Shown here piece by piece: positions 19,151 to 28,872 of a DNA stretch of 64,000 bases. The notes under the pieces are model-generated. The model did not search any database, was not told where the DNA came from, and worked only from the letters and a program-made list of their open reading frames with translations. Within the stretch, counting starts at the first letter, position 1; every line of letters starts with the position of its first letter. The stretch spans positions 1 through 64,000 of the forward strand of contig DWZK01000116.1 of the NCBI GenBank assembly GCA_019117605.1, read 5' to 3'. The position numbers were made by a program, and so were the translations under genes. Source of the DNA: Candidatus Intestinimonas stercoravium. Lineage in GTDB: Bacteria > Bacillota > Clostridia > Oscillospirales > Oscillospiraceae.

Positions 19151-20494
19151 ATGAGTCATAAGTTTTATGGCGGCGTCCACCCCGCCGAACACAAGGAAGC
19201 GACAGAGCGCAAGCCTGTCGTCCCTCTGGAAGAGGCGCCTGCACAGGTGGTGATCCCCATGTCCATGCATGTGGGCGCGCCCTGCAAGCCCATCGTAGCT
19301 GTGGGCGACGGGGTCAAGGTCGGGCAGAAGATCGGTGAGATCGCCGGTCTGGGCGCTCCCATCCATGCCAGCGTCTCCGGCAAGGTAGTGGCGGTGGAGC
19401 CCCGTCCCCATCCCGGCGGTGGGAAGATGATGTCTGTGGTCATCGAGAACGACTTCCAGGACACCCCCTGCGAGAGCATCCGGCACAGGGAGGACGTGGA
19501 CGCCCTCACATCCCAGGAGATCATCGACATCGTGAAAGAGGCCGGCATCACCGGCATGGGCGGCGCGGGATTCCCCACCCACGTCAAGCTCTCCGGCGCC
19601 GTGGGCAAGGTCGATGCCATCCTCATCAATGGCGCCGAGTGCGAGCCCTATATCACCGCCGACCACCGGCTCATGCTGGAGCGGGGCGAGGCGGTCCTGG
19701 GCGGCGTGAGCTTCATCATGAAGGCCCTGGGCCTGAAGGAGGCCACTATCGGTATCGAGGGAAACAAGCTCGACGCGGTGGAGCACCTCAAGAGCCTGCT
19801 CCCCTCCGGCAGCGGCATCCATATCGAGACCCTGAAGACCCGGTATCCCCAGGGCGCTGAGAAGCAGCTCATCCAGCGGATCACGGGGCGGCAGGTCCCT
19901 CCCGGAGGTCTGCCCGCCGACGTGGGCTGCTGCGTGTTCAACGTGGGCACTGCCGCCGCCATCTATGACGCGGTGACCGAGTGCAAGCCCCTCACCCACC
20001 GGAACGTGACGATCACCGGCGGGGCCATCTCCCGTCCCATGAACGTCAACGCCCCCATCGGGACTCCCATCGAGCACCTCATCAAGATGGCAGGCGGCTT
20101 CAAGACCCAGCCCCAGCGCCTGCTCATGGGCGGCCCCATGATGGGCAACCCCCAGTACGACCTGACCTCCCCCATGATGAAGGGCACCAACTGTATCCTC
20201 GCCCTCACCAAGGAGGAGGCCGCCATCGAGGACGACGCCCAGACCTGCATCCGCTGCGGCAAGTGCGTCAACGCCTGCCCCATGCATCTCATGCCCCTCT
20301 ACATGCGTCTGTACAGCATGAAGCGGGACTGGGACAAGGTCCAGGAGTATAATGTCATGGACTGCATGGAGTGCGGCTCCTGCAACTACATCTGCCCCGC
20401 CCGCATCCACCTGGTCCAGACCTTCCGGATGGCCAAGTTCGAGATCCGCGGCCTGCAGGCAAAACAGAAAGCAAAGGAGGCGGCGAAAGCATGA
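19151..20494 (+). CDS. rnfC: Ion-translocating ferredoxin:NAD oxidoreductase subunit C
   Basis: 447 aa; FYGGVHPAEHKE, GMGGAGFPTHVKL, two CxxCxxC clusters. Confidence 0.95.
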   Translation: MSHKFYGGVHPAEHKEATERKPVVPLEEAPAQVVIPMSMHVGAPCKPIVAVGDGVKVGQKIGEIAGLGAPIHASVSGKVVAVEPRPHPGGGKMMSVVIENDFQDTPCESIRHREDVDALTSQEIIDIVKEAGITGMGGAGFPTHVKLSGAVGKVDAILINGAECEPYITADHRLMLERGEAVLGGVSFIMKALGLKEATIGIEGNKLDAVEHLKSLLPSGSGIHIETLKTRYPQGAEKQLIQRITGRQVPPGGLPADVGCCVFNVGTAAAIYDAVTECKPLTHRNVTITGGAISRPMNVNAPIGTPIEHLIKMAGGFKTQPQRLLMGGPMMGNPQYDLTSPMMKGTNCILALTKEEAAIEDDAQTCIRCGKCVNACPMHLMPLYMRLYSMKRDWDKVQEYNVMDCMECGSCNYICPARIHLVQTFRMAKFEIRGLQAKQKAKEAAKA

Positions 20495-21549
20495 GCGAAG
20501 AAAAGAAGCTGTTAGGGGTCGCTTCCTCGCCCCATGTCTCTTCTCCCACCGGCACCCGCTCCCTGATGCTGGATGTGCTGATCGCCCTGCTGCCCGCTCT
20601 GTGCGCGGCGGTATACTTCTTCGGCCCCCGGGCCCTCATCGCCACCGTCATCTCGGTGGTGGCCTGTGAGTTCTTCGAGTGGGGCTACCGCAAGCTCCTC
20701 CACAAGCCCCAGAGCAACGGGGACCTGTCCGCCGCCGTCACCGGCGTGCTGCTGGCCTTCGTCTGCCCCGTGACCCTGCCCTACTGGACCCTCGTCATCG
20801 GCGATCTCTTCGCCATCGTGGTGGTCAAGCAGCTCTTCGGCGGCCTGGGCAAGAACTTCCTCAACCCCGCTCTGGCCGGCCGTGCCTTCCTGATGCTCAG
20901 CTACCCTGTGGCCATGACCACCTGGGTGAAGCCGGGCTCTGAGAACTGGGCAGGCCTGGTCTCCGCGGCCGACGCCGTCACCGGCGCCACCCCCCTCTCG
21001 GTGGACTACATGCACTCCGGCAACCTCCAGGGACTCATCGACAGCGGTGTGGACCTTGCCGACATGTTCATCGGCAACGTGGGCGGCTGCATCGGCGAGG
21101 TCTCTGCCGTGCTGCTGCTGATTGGCGGGCTGTACCTTATCTTCCGCGGGGTCATCAAGCCCCACATCCCGGTGGCCTTCATCGGCACCGTGGCTGTGCT
21201 CACCTTCCTCTTCCCCCAGGGCGGCAGCGACCGGCTGACCTGGATGCTCTATGAGCTGCTGGGCGGCGGCCTGTTCCTGGGCGCCTTCTTTATGGCCACC
21301 GACTATGTCACCAGCCCCACCTCCTCTCTGGGCGAGGTGATCTTCGGCATCGGCTGCGGCCTGCTCACCGTGTTCATCCGCTATTTCGGCGGCTATCCCG
21401 AGGGCGTGAGCTATGCCATCCTCATCATGAACGTGTGCGCCTGGCTGATCGACCAGGTGTGCCGGCCTTCCCGCTTCGGCATGACCAAGGAGCTCAAGGA
21501 GAAGCTGAAGGCCGCCAAGAAAGCTGCGAAGGAGGGATCTGCGTCATGA
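20491..21549 (+). CDS. rnfD: Rnf complex subunit D
   Basis: SSPHVSSPTGTRSLMLDVLIALLPA, DAVTGATPL flavin site; ATGA overlap with rnfC. Confidence 0.94.
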   Translation: MSEEKKLLGVASSPHVSSPTGTRSLMLDVLIALLPALCAAVYFFGPRALIATVISVVACEFFEWGYRKLLHKPQSNGDLSAAVTGVLLAFVCPVTLPYWTLVIGDLFAIVVVKQLFGGLGKNFLNPALAGRAFLMLSYPVAMTTWVKPGSENWAGLVSAADAVTGATPLSVDYMHSGNLQGLIDSGVDLADMFIGNVGGCIGEVSAVLLLIGGLYLIFRGVIKPHIPVAFIGTVAVLTFLFPQGGSDRLTWMLYELLGGGLFLGAFFMATDYVTSPTSSLGEVIFGIGCGLLTVFIRYFGGYPEGVSYAILIMNVCAWLIDQVCRPSRFGMTKELKEKLKAAKKAAKEGSAS

Positions 21550-22097
21550 GCGAGACTGCTGCTGTTACTGCGAAGAAAGAAGCCGGCCCTGTGCAGCTGG
21601 TCGTGACCCTGTTCCTCATCAGCGCCATCTGCGCGGTGCTGCTGGGCCTGGTGAACAACATCACTGCCGGCCCCATCGCGGCTGCCAACGAGGCCGCTAC
21701 CCAGGAGGCCATGCAGGCTGTGCTCCCCTCCGACGCCTATGAGCAGGTGGAGTACACCGGCGGCGATTCCCTGGTGACTGCCGTCTATCAGGCCGGGGAC
21801 GCCGGCTATGTGGTCCAGGTGGCCCCCTCCGGCTTCGGCGGGGCGCTGGATATCATGGTGGGCGTGAACAATGACGGCACCTGCTCCGGTGTGTCCATCA
21901 TCAGCCATTCCGAGACCTCCGGCCTGGGCGCCAACGCCACCAAGGAGGATTTCCGCAGCCAGTTCGTGGGCAAGTCTGACGTGGCTGTCACCAAGGACGG
22001 CGGCGACATCAACGCCCTCACCGGCGCCACCATCACCTCCCGGGCGGTCTGCGACGGCGTGAACGCCGCCATCGCCGCTGCCGCATCGGTGGGTTAA
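21546..22097 (+). CDS. rnfG: Rnf complex subunit G
   Basis: SHSETSGLGANA, ALTGATITSRAV FMN-binding; ATGA overlap with rnfD. Confidence 0.94.
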   Translation: MSETAAVTAKKEAGPVQLVVTLFLISAICAVLLGLVNNITAGPIAAANEAATQEAMQAVLPSDAYEQVEYTGGDSLVTAVYQAGDAGYVVQVAPSGFGGALDIMVGVNNDGTCSGVSIISHSETSGLGANATKEDFRSQFVGKSDVAVTKDGGDINALTGATITSRAVCDGVNAAIAAAASVG

Positions 22098-22108
22098 GGA
22101 GGTAGACC

Positions 22109-22762
22109 ATGGATATCAAGAGACAATTCAAAGAGGGTCTCGTCACCCAGAACCCGGTGCTGGTCCAGCTGTTGGGCATGTGCTCCACCATGGCCATCAC
22201 CACCGTGTTCTTCAACGGCGTGGGCATGGGCCTGTCCGTGCTCGTCATCCTCACCTGTTCTAACATCGTCATCTCCGCCCTGCGGAAGGTGATCCCCGAC
22301 TCCATCCGTATCGCCTGCTTCGTGGTGGTCATCGCCACCTTCGTGACCATCGTGGATCTGATGCTCCAGGCCTTCGTCCCGGCATTGGCCGAGAGCCTGG
22401 GCGTGTTCATCCCCCTCATCGTGGTCAACTGCATCATCCTGGGCCGCGCCGAGGCGTTCTGCTATAAGAACGGCGTGGCTGCCTCTGCGGTGGACGGCGT
22501 GTTCCAGGGCATCGGCTACACCTGGGTACTGGTGGTCATGTGCCTGGTCCGTGAATTCCTGGGCAACGGCACCATCCTGGGCGGTCTGAGCTTCCTCAAC
22601 GACGGGGAAGGTATCCGCATCCTGCCCGAGGGCGTGGGCGCCCTGGGCATCTCCCTCCCTGTGGGCGGCTTCCTGGTGCTGGCCTGCCTCATCGCCTTCA
22701 TGCAGTGGGCCCTGTCCCGCAATGAGGGGAAAAAGACCGAGACTGAGGAGGTGGCCAAGTAA
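22109..22762 (+). CDS. rnfE: Rnf complex subunit E
   Basis: 217-aa multi-TM protein in conserved operon order. Confidence 0.94.
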   Translation: MDIKRQFKEGLVTQNPVLVQLLGMCSTMAITTVFFNGVGMGLSVLVILTCSNIVISALRKVIPDSIRIACFVVVIATFVTIVDLMLQAFVPALAESLGVFIPLIVVNCIILGRAEAFCYKNGVAASAVDGVFQGIGYTWVLVVMCLVREFLGNGTILGGLSFLNDGEGIRILPEGVGALGISLPVGGFLVLACLIAFMQWALSRNEGKKTETEEVAK

Positions 22763-23376
22763 TGGACCTGACTTCTCTCTTTTCCATCGCCCTGGGGGCC
22801 ATCCTCATCAACAACTTCATCTTTGCCCAGTTCCTGGGCTGCTGCCCCTTCCTGGGCGTGTCCAAGAAGGTGGACACCGCCATCGGCATGGGCCTGGCCG
22901 TCACCTTCGTCATGGGCCTGGCCTCCGCGGTGTGCTGGGTGGTCAACGAGTACCTGCTGGTGAACCCCGCCATCTTCGGCGAGGAGGGTCCCAACCTGGC
23001 CTTTATGCAGACCATCGCCTTCATCCTGGTCATCGCGGCCTTGGTGCAGTTCGTGGAGATGTTCCTGAAGAAGAGCGTCCCCTCCCTGTATCAGGCGCTG
23101 GGCATCTACCTGCCCCTGATCACCACCAACTGCGCCGTGCTGGGCGTGGTGCTGCTGAACGTCCAGAACGACTACAACTTCATCGAAAGCGTGGTCTATG
23201 GCGTCACCGGCGGCCTGGGCTTCCTGCTGGCCATCTTCCTCTTCGCCAGCGTCCGTGAGCGGCTGGACGCCACCATGGAGTGCCCCAAGTCCTTCGAGGG
23301 CTTCCCCATCGCTCTGGTCACCGCCGGCCTCCTGGCCCTGTCCTTCATGGGCTTCAGCGGCCTGAGCGTGTTTTAA
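22762..23376 (+). CDS. rnfA: Rnf complex subunit A
   Basis: 204 aa; NNFIFAQFLGCCPFLGVSKKVDTAIGMGLAVTFVM. Confidence 0.95.
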   Translation: MDLTSLFSIALGAILINNFIFAQFLGCCPFLGVSKKVDTAIGMGLAVTFVMGLASAVCWVVNEYLLVNPAIFGEEGPNLAFMQTIAFILVIAALVQFVEMFLKKSVPSLYQALGIYLPLITTNCAVLGVVLLNVQNDYNFIESVVYGVTGGLGFLLAIFLFASVRERLDATMECPKSFEGFPIALVTAGLLALSFMGFSGLSVF

Positions 23377-23388
23377 GGAGGGTCGGAC

Positions 23389-24300
23389 ATGTCGAGTATG
23401 AATCTGGTTTTATTCGGACTGGCGGTCATGGGCGGTCTGGGCCTGCTCTTCGGCGCGGTGCTGGCCTTCGCGGCCCGGGTGTTCGCCGTCGAGGTGGATC
23501 CCCGTGAAGAGGCCATCGTGGGCTGCCTGCCCGGCGCCAACTGCGGCGGCTGCGGCTTCCCCGGCTGCGCCGGCTACGCCGCCGCAGTGGTGAAGGGGGA
23601 GGCCCCTGTCAACCGCTGCGCCGCCGGCGGCGCTGCCGTGGCGGCCCAGATCGCTGAGATCATGGGCGTCACTGCTGATGCTACCGTTCGGAACGTGGCC
23701 GTGGTCCACTGCACCGGCTGCGGCGCCAACATCAAGAAGTACGAGTACATCGGCGTGGATGACTGCGTGGCCGCGGCCCGTCTGCCCGGCGGAGGTCCTC
23801 TGGGCTGCGACTACGGATGCCTGGGCATGGGCTCCTGCGAGAAGGTCTGCCCCTTCGACGCCATCCATGTCATCGACGGCGTGGCCAAGGTGGACGAGGA
23901 CAAGTGCAAGGCCTGTAACCAGTGCGTGGATATCTGCCCCCGCCACATCATTGCCCTGGAGCCCTACAAGACCAAGAAGCATGTGTCCATCCCCTGCTCC
24001 TCCAAGGACAAGGGGCCGGCCGTCACCAAGGTCTGTACCAACGGCTGTATCGGCTGCTCCCTGTGCGCCAAGTCCTGCCCCAAGGAAGCCATCACCATGG
24101 TGGACAACCTGGCCCACATCGACTACGACAAGTGCATCGGCTGCGGCATCTGCGCCCAGAAGTGCCCCCGCAAGCTGATCACTGTGGATGGCAAGGTGCC
24201 GGTGGTCAAGCCCGCCGCTCCCAAGGCCGCCCCCGCCGCTGCCGCCAAGCCCGCGGCCCCCGCCGCCGAGCCTGCCAAGACCGAGACGGAGGACAAGTGA
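23389..24300 (+). CDS. rnfB: Rnf complex subunit B
   Basis: 303 aa; GANCGGCGFPGCAGYA plus several ferredoxin clusters; Ala/Pro-rich tail. Confidence 0.95.
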   Translation: MSSMNLVLFGLAVMGGLGLLFGAVLAFAARVFAVEVDPREEAIVGCLPGANCGGCGFPGCAGYAAAVVKGEAPVNRCAAGGAAVAAQIAEIMGVTADATVRNVAVVHCTGCGANIKKYEYIGVDDCVAAARLPGGGPLGCDYGCLGMGSCEKVCPFDAIHVIDGVAKVDEDKCKACNQCVDICPRHIIALEPYKTKKHVSIPCSSKDKGPAVTKVCTNGCIGCSLCAKSCPKEAITMVDNLAHIDYDKCIGCGICAQKCPRKLITVDGKVPVVKPAAPKAAPAAAAKPAAPAAEPAKTETEDK

Positions 24301-24324
24301 GCTTCAGACAGTCAGCAGAATAGG

Positions 24325-24361
24325 AAGCGGCCTCGCATCTAAGGATGCGGGGCCGCTTTTT
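24325..24361 (+). terminator. rnf operon intrinsic terminator
   Basis: AAGCGGCCTCGCATC-loop-GATGCGGGGCCGCTTTTT. Confidence 0.9.
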
Positions 24362-24397
24362 CATGCTTTGCTCCCGGAGGGCGACAATGGGTAGGGC

Positions 24398-24670
24398 TCA
24401 TATATCTCTAGATCTCATTTTTTTGATCTGCGCTTCTTCGTATCTCCGCGAGTTTATACGGCCAGCCACCCATACTGCAGTCAGCGCAAGGACACAGAGC
24501 AGGCCCGCAGGGACGTACTCCATAGTCTGCCCCACAAAGCTTCCGACAGCGATCACCAGGGCTATGGCAGTGGGAAAGAGCGCACCCAGCAAACGCTTTT
24601 TCCGCGATCCCCAGTGGAATTGAGCAGCCAGGAGCGCGAGGGTCAGAAGGAGTATGAGAAAGTCTTTCAT
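24398..24670 (-). CDS. Small membrane protein
   Basis: MKDFLILLLTLALLAAQF...; several hydrophobic segments; operonic with next two genes. Confidence 0.6.
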   Translation of the reverse strand: MKDFLILLLTLALLAAQFHWGSRKKRLLGALFPTAIALVIAVGSFVGQTMEYVPAGLLCVLALTAVWVAGRINSRRYEEAQIKKMRSRDI

Positions 24671-24681
24671 GGATCCACCTC

Positions 24682-24963
24682 CTATCCATTCATATCTTTG
24701 GCGGACATTTTCCGCAGCTCTCTTTTGCTGGCATTCTGATGCCCCTTCAGCCATATCAGAAGAAGGATCAGGGTGGGGAAGGTGAGCATTTTCCAATCCT
24801 CCCTAAAATGGAGCAGGCCATTGAAGAAGAGGAAGGCATTTACACCGAGCCACAGGAGGGGCACGACCCCTCCGAGATACCAATATTTGGGACTGCGGTT
24901 GCTTGCCCAGATATGGAAGGCGGTCAATACGATAGCAGCGCCCAAGACGGCGGCAGTATGCAC
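24682..24963 (-). CDS. Small membrane protein
   Basis: 93 aa; hydrophobic segments. Confidence 0.6.
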   Translation of the reverse strand: MHTAAVLGAAIVLTAFHIWASNRSPKYWYLGGVVPLLWLGVNAFLFFNGLLHFREDWKMLTFPTLILLLIWLKGHQNASKRELRKMSAKDMNG

Positions 24964-24966
24964 AGG

Positions 24967-25260
24967 CTATCTCTCCTTTTCCTGTTGGTATTTTTCGATG
25001 ATGAGCTTTGCGGTCTCCAAGTCCAACCGCGAGTCCACGGCCAGGCCCTTGATGAAAGCGGGGAACGGCTCCTCCTGCTGATCGTTCAGCTCGATCTTTT
25101 GGATCAGGCGGTCCAGCCGCAGGCGCACAGTAGGATAGGAGACTTGGTACGACCTTGCGATCTCCTTGAGCGAGCCGGAACACAGGACGAAGTTCTTTAA
25201 AAAGGCGGCGTCCTCTGGCTCCAGCGCCAGGATCCAACGTGGGATCTTATCAAGTTCCAC
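24967..25260 (-). CDS. DUF2089-like HTH protein
   Basis: 97 aa; FVLCSGSLKEIARSYQVSYPTVRLRLDRLI. Confidence 0.75.
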   Translation of the reverse strand: MELDKIPRWILALEPEDAAFLKNFVLCSGSLKEIARSYQVSYPTVRLRLDRLIQKIELNDQQEEPFPAFIKGLAVDSRLDLETAKLIIEKYQQEKER

Positions 25261-25383
25261 TTCAACCCTCCATTCACTTTGGATTTCATTATATTAAGTA
25301 TATCATAAATTTTATTGAAGTCAATATAGAAGGAGGAGTGAATTATCGCAGACGGCGGCGAAGAGCGAAGGATAAAGATAGAA

Positions 25384-25413
25384 GCCGCCCTGCATCTTTT
25401 GATGCAGGGCGGC
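25384..25413 (-). terminator. Hairpin 3' of rubrerythrin
   Basis: GCCGCCCTGCATC-TTTT-GATGCAGGGCGGC. Confidence 0.7.
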
Positions 25414-25430
25414 CGTTGTCTATTCGACTG

Positions 25431-26027
25431 TTAGAGGAAGGGGACGGCGGACAGGCGGATGAAATAGCCCTGGGGGTGTTTGCACACCGGGCAGGTCATG
25501 GGCGCGCCGCTGCTCTCCACGATCTGGCCGCAGTTGAGGCACATCCACTTCTCCTTGCCGTCCGCCGCCCGGAAGAGGCCGCCGGACTCCAGGAGATCGG
25601 CGAACCGGCCGAAGCGGTCGCCATGGGTCTGCTCGATGGAGGCGATCATGCGGAAGGTCCGGGCGATGTCGGAGAAGCCCTCCTCTTCCGCCGTTTTGGC
25701 GAAGTCGGCGTAGTCGTGCTCCCACTCCTGATACTCATTGTGCTGGGCGGCGCGGAGCTGCTCCAGCACGCCGGGATACAGGTCCACCGGGTAGCTGCCG
25801 CCGATGGAGATGTTCTTCCCGCACAGGGGCTCCAGATAGCCGTAGAACACCTTGGCGTGGGCCCGCTCCTGCTCGGCGGTGAAGAGGAAGGCCCGCTCGA
25901 TGACCTGCAGGCCCTCCTTCCTCGCCTGCCCGGCCGCGAAGGTATAGCGGTTACGGGCCTGGCTCTCCCCGGCGAAGGCCCGGAGGAGGTTGCGGTGCGT
26001 CTCGCTCTTTTCCAGCGTAACGGACAT
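25431..26027 (-). CDS. Rubrerythrin
   Basis: Ferritin-like domain (FAGESQARNRY, EQERAHAK) and rubredoxin-like CLNCG...CPVCKHPQ. Confidence 0.94.
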   Translation of the reverse strand: MSVTLEKSETHRNLLRAFAGESQARNRYTFAAGQARKEGLQVIERAFLFTAEQERAHAKVFYGYLEPLCGKNISIGGSYPVDLYPGVLEQLRAAQHNEYQEWEHDYADFAKTAEEEGFSDIARTFRMIASIEQTHGDRFGRFADLLESGGLFRAADGKEKWMCLNCGQIVESSGAPMTCPVCKHPQGYFIRLSAVPFL

Positions 26028-26090
26028 GTACATCCACTCCTTGTCTGTGATAAAGGAAGGATGCCCCTTTTCCGGCGGATCATACATGGG

Positions 26091-26128
26091 ACAGGCCGCC
26101 CTCGTAAGTACTTACGAGGGCGGCCTGT
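26091..26128. repeat. 38-bp perfect palindrome
   Basis: ACAGGCCGCCCTCGTAAGT|ACTTACGAGGGCGGCCTGT, no spacer. Confidence 0.95.
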
Positions 26129-26135
26129 GCGGTCT

Positions 26136-27194
26136 CTATCGATCCCAGGGGTCTTCCCGGTCCCTGCGAGGGGGGCGGGGAGGGGCGTCCGGCCCGTAAG
26201 TCCCGGGCTCCCAGGGCTCTCCCGGGGAGCGGAGGGTGGGCTCGCGCATGGAGTAGGGCTGTCCGCCGGTGGAGGGGGGCTCCTGGGCCCTGGGGCCGGG
26301 GCGGCCGACGGCACAGTCGTAGAATCCGGCCACAGCGGCGGACATATAGGGCAGCAGCCACAGCAGCAGAGGGGCGGCGCACAGCAGGCCCAGCAGGAAG
26401 GACAGCCCGGTACAGATCAAGACCATGGCATAGTTGAGATAGATAAGGCCGGAGAGGGCCACAGCGGCGAACATAGACAGGTAGAACACCGCCAGGAAGA
26501 CGGCGGACGCCAGGAGGCCCCAGCCCAGGAAGGAGAGGATGAGGACGAAGAGGGACCAGCGGCGGCCCCGCATAAGAGCCTTGCTCTCGTTGAGACACTG
26601 CCGGGCGGTGAGCTCGGGCCGGTCCACCAGCACGTTGTAGGCCAGGGCGTAGCGGAGGAGGCGGGCGAGCAGGAGGATCAGGAGGGGGATCGTCAGCAGG
26701 ACGCTCGCGGCCTCCCGGAGCTGATAGGGGAAGAGGGAGACGAGAAGGGCATAGATCAAGGTCAGCCCCAGGGTCCACAGGAAGGTGAACACCAGCACCA
26801 GCAGAGAGAGGAGCAGCACCCGGCCCACCTGGGAGAGGGGGGCGAAGAGAGCGGCGTAGCCGGTCTCTCTCCGCCGGTAGAGGTCCATGCCGTAGCCGAT
26901 GAAGCCTGTCTGGAAGATCAGAGAGAAGAGGTAGCAGAGGAGATAGAGGAAGGCGAAGATCCATCTGCTCCCCTGGATCTGGGCATGGATGTGGTAGGGG
27001 TAGAGGTAGTTCGCCTCCATCACGAGGAAGGAGAGGTAGAGGCCCTGCACCAGGGAGAGGATCAGGCTGGGCAGGAGGGTGAGGGCCAGGAAGACCAGGG
27101 TCACCATGCGGGGGCTGGGCCGCCGGCCCCGGAGGGAGGCCTTGGCGGCGTTCTTGACGCCGGCGCGGGAGTAGTCCATAGGGGTGTCCTCCAT
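26136..27194 (-). CDS. DUF975-like integral membrane protein
   Basis: 352 aa, multiple TM helices; NAAKASLRGR N-terminus. Confidence 0.65.
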   Translation of the reverse strand: MEDTPMDYSRAGVKNAAKASLRGRRPSPRMVTLVFLALTLLPSLILSLVQGLYLSFLVMEANYLYPYHIHAQIQGSRWIFAFLYLLCYLFSLIFQTGFIGYGMDLYRRRETGYAALFAPLSQVGRVLLLSLLVLVFTFLWTLGLTLIYALLVSLFPYQLREAASVLLTIPLLILLLARLLRYALAYNVLVDRPELTARQCLNESKALMRGRRWSLFVLILSFLGWGLLASAVFLAVFYLSMFAAVALSGLIYLNYAMVLICTGLSFLLGLLCAAPLLLWLLPYMSAAVAGFYDCAVGRPGPRAQEPPSTGGQPYSMREPTLRSPGEPWEPGTYGPDAPPRPPRRDREDPWDR

Positions 27195-27213
27195 TCGATC
27201 GATCTTGACACCA

Positions 27214-28869
27214 TCATACCATAGGCGTGCCCGCTTTGCAAACCGGAAGCTCCACCCAGAAGCGTACGCCCCAGGGCATATCCTTCACCCCGCAGCGGCC
27301 CCCGTGGAGACGGGTGGTCTCCCGCACGATGGCCAGCCCCAGCCCGGAGCCACCGCTGTCCCGGCTCCGGGCGCTGTCCACCCGGTAGAAGGGATCCCAC
27401 AGATGGGGCAGGGCCTCCGGGGGGATCGGCTCTCCGTCGTTGTCCACCTGCAGCCGGGCGGTGTGGCCGTGGACCGCCAGCGAGACGGAGACCTCTCCTC
27501 CGGCAGGGCAGTGGCGGAGGGCGTTGGAGGTCAGGTTGGACAACAGGCCCCGCAGCCGGCGGCTGTCCCCGGAGAGGACACAGGGGGACAGGTCCGCCTC
27601 CAGGACCACCTTTTTGGCGGCGGCGGGCCGCTCCAGAGTGCGGAGCACTTCCTCGGTGAGGGCGGTCAGGTCCACCGGCTCGGGCTGGAAGGGGGCCTTC
27701 CCGGAAGAGAGGCGGCTGAGCTCCAGCAAGTCATCCACCAGAGCGGCCACGCGGTCCGACTCGTCCATGAGCGTCTCCAGGTATTCTTCCCGCTTTTCCG
27801 GGGCGATGTCCTCCCGGAGCCCCTCGGCGTAGGAGCGGAGGAGGGCCAGAGGGGTCTTGAGCTCGTGGGCCACCGCGCTGGTGAGCAGCCGCTCCCGCCG
27901 GAGGCTGTTGGCCTGGGCCCGGGCAGTGGCGTAGGCCAGCAGCAGGGCCAGGAGGAGGGTGCCCATATAGACCATGCCCAGTCCCTGGAAAGCCAGGGTC
28001 CAGGGACGGTACGAGACGCCTATGGCGGCGGACAGGTCCTGGGAAAAGGGGACGGAAGAGCTCCGGGCGTAGCCCTCCCCACCGCCCTGATAGGGCGTCG
28101 TGCCGCCGTCCCGCGAGTCGTCCAGCCGCCCCTCCGCCTGCCGGAAAAGGGTGAGCGCCGTCTCCGGCGTGTCCTCGCTCCAGATGAGAGGGGAGCTGAG
28201 CTGGGCGGCGTCGAAAGTGATGGTGGAGAGCTCCTTCCCGTCGAAGAAGGCGCTGTCTGCGTCCAGCAGGGTCACCGGACCGTCTTCATACCAGTAGACC
28301 AGCTTCTGGGGGTAGACCACATTCCCCTCCACCACCCCGGTGACCTCTCCCCGAAGGCCGACGGTGAAGTTTTCCCCCTGGTCTGCCCCCAGATATTCGT
28401 CGTAGAGGCCGCTCTCGGTACCGTAGAACCGGAGGAGGCTCCGCTCCTCCCGGAGCCTGCGGGCAAGGGAGAGGATCTCCTCGTCGGTGAGCACGGCTTC
28501 GAAGTGGAGAAAATGATCATAGGTGCCGGTCCCGGGAAGGGTGAAGGAGCCGTGGAAGAGAGGAGAGCGGACCAGCTCGTTCCCATCGCTGTCCTCCAAC
28601 TGGTACACGGCCATGGCGCCTTTGTGGTAGTAGCAGCTGCCGATCCAGTACTCCATCAGGGCGGGCTTTTCCCACTCCTCCGCCGTTCCCTCCAGGACCA
28701 GCTGGACGTTACGAAGGGCGGAGTCCAGCCCTTCTTCCGCATCCCGGGTAAAGGCAGTCCTCTGGGCGTCCAGATTATAGAGGGAGAGCAGCCCCATGGT
28801 CAGCAGCCAGAACACCAGGAACAGGGCGGCGGTGCGTAAAAACAGGGGCAGAAAGGTGTCTCGTCTCAT
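27214..28869 (-). CDS. Sensor histidine kinase
   Basis: 551 aa; H-box SAVAHELKTPLALLRSYAEGL, G-box GSGLGLAIVRETTRLHGG. Confidence 0.94.
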   Translation of the reverse strand: MRRDTFLPLFLRTAALFLVFWLLTMGLLSLYNLDAQRTAFTRDAEEGLDSALRNVQLVLEGTAEEWEKPALMEYWIGSCYYHKGAMAVYQLEDSDGNELVRSPLFHGSFTLPGTGTYDHFLHFEAVLTDEEILSLARRLREERSLLRFYGTESGLYDEYLGADQGENFTVGLRGEVTGVVEGNVVYPQKLVYWYEDGPVTLLDADSAFFDGKELSTITFDAAQLSSPLIWSEDTPETALTLFRQAEGRLDDSRDGGTTPYQGGGEGYARSSSVPFSQDLSAAIGVSYRPWTLAFQGLGMVYMGTLLLALLLAYATARAQANSLRRERLLTSAVAHELKTPLALLRSYAEGLREDIAPEKREEYLETLMDESDRVAALVDDLLELSRLSSGKAPFQPEPVDLTALTEEVLRTLERPAAAKKVVLEADLSPCVLSGDSRRLRGLLSNLTSNALRHCPAGGEVSVSLAVHGHTARLQVDNDGEPIPPEALPHLWDPFYRVDSARSRDSGGSGLGLAIVRETTRLHGGRCGVKDMPWGVRFWVELPVCKAGTPMV

Positions 28870-28872
28870 GAT

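Noticed and set aside
18866-20410. 514-aa minus-strand ORF
   Set aside because: Antisense to rnfC, which has clear conserved motifs.
25239-27224. 661-aa plus-strand ORF
   Set aside because: Antisense to rubrerythrin and DUF975 genes; repetitive E/G/Q composition.
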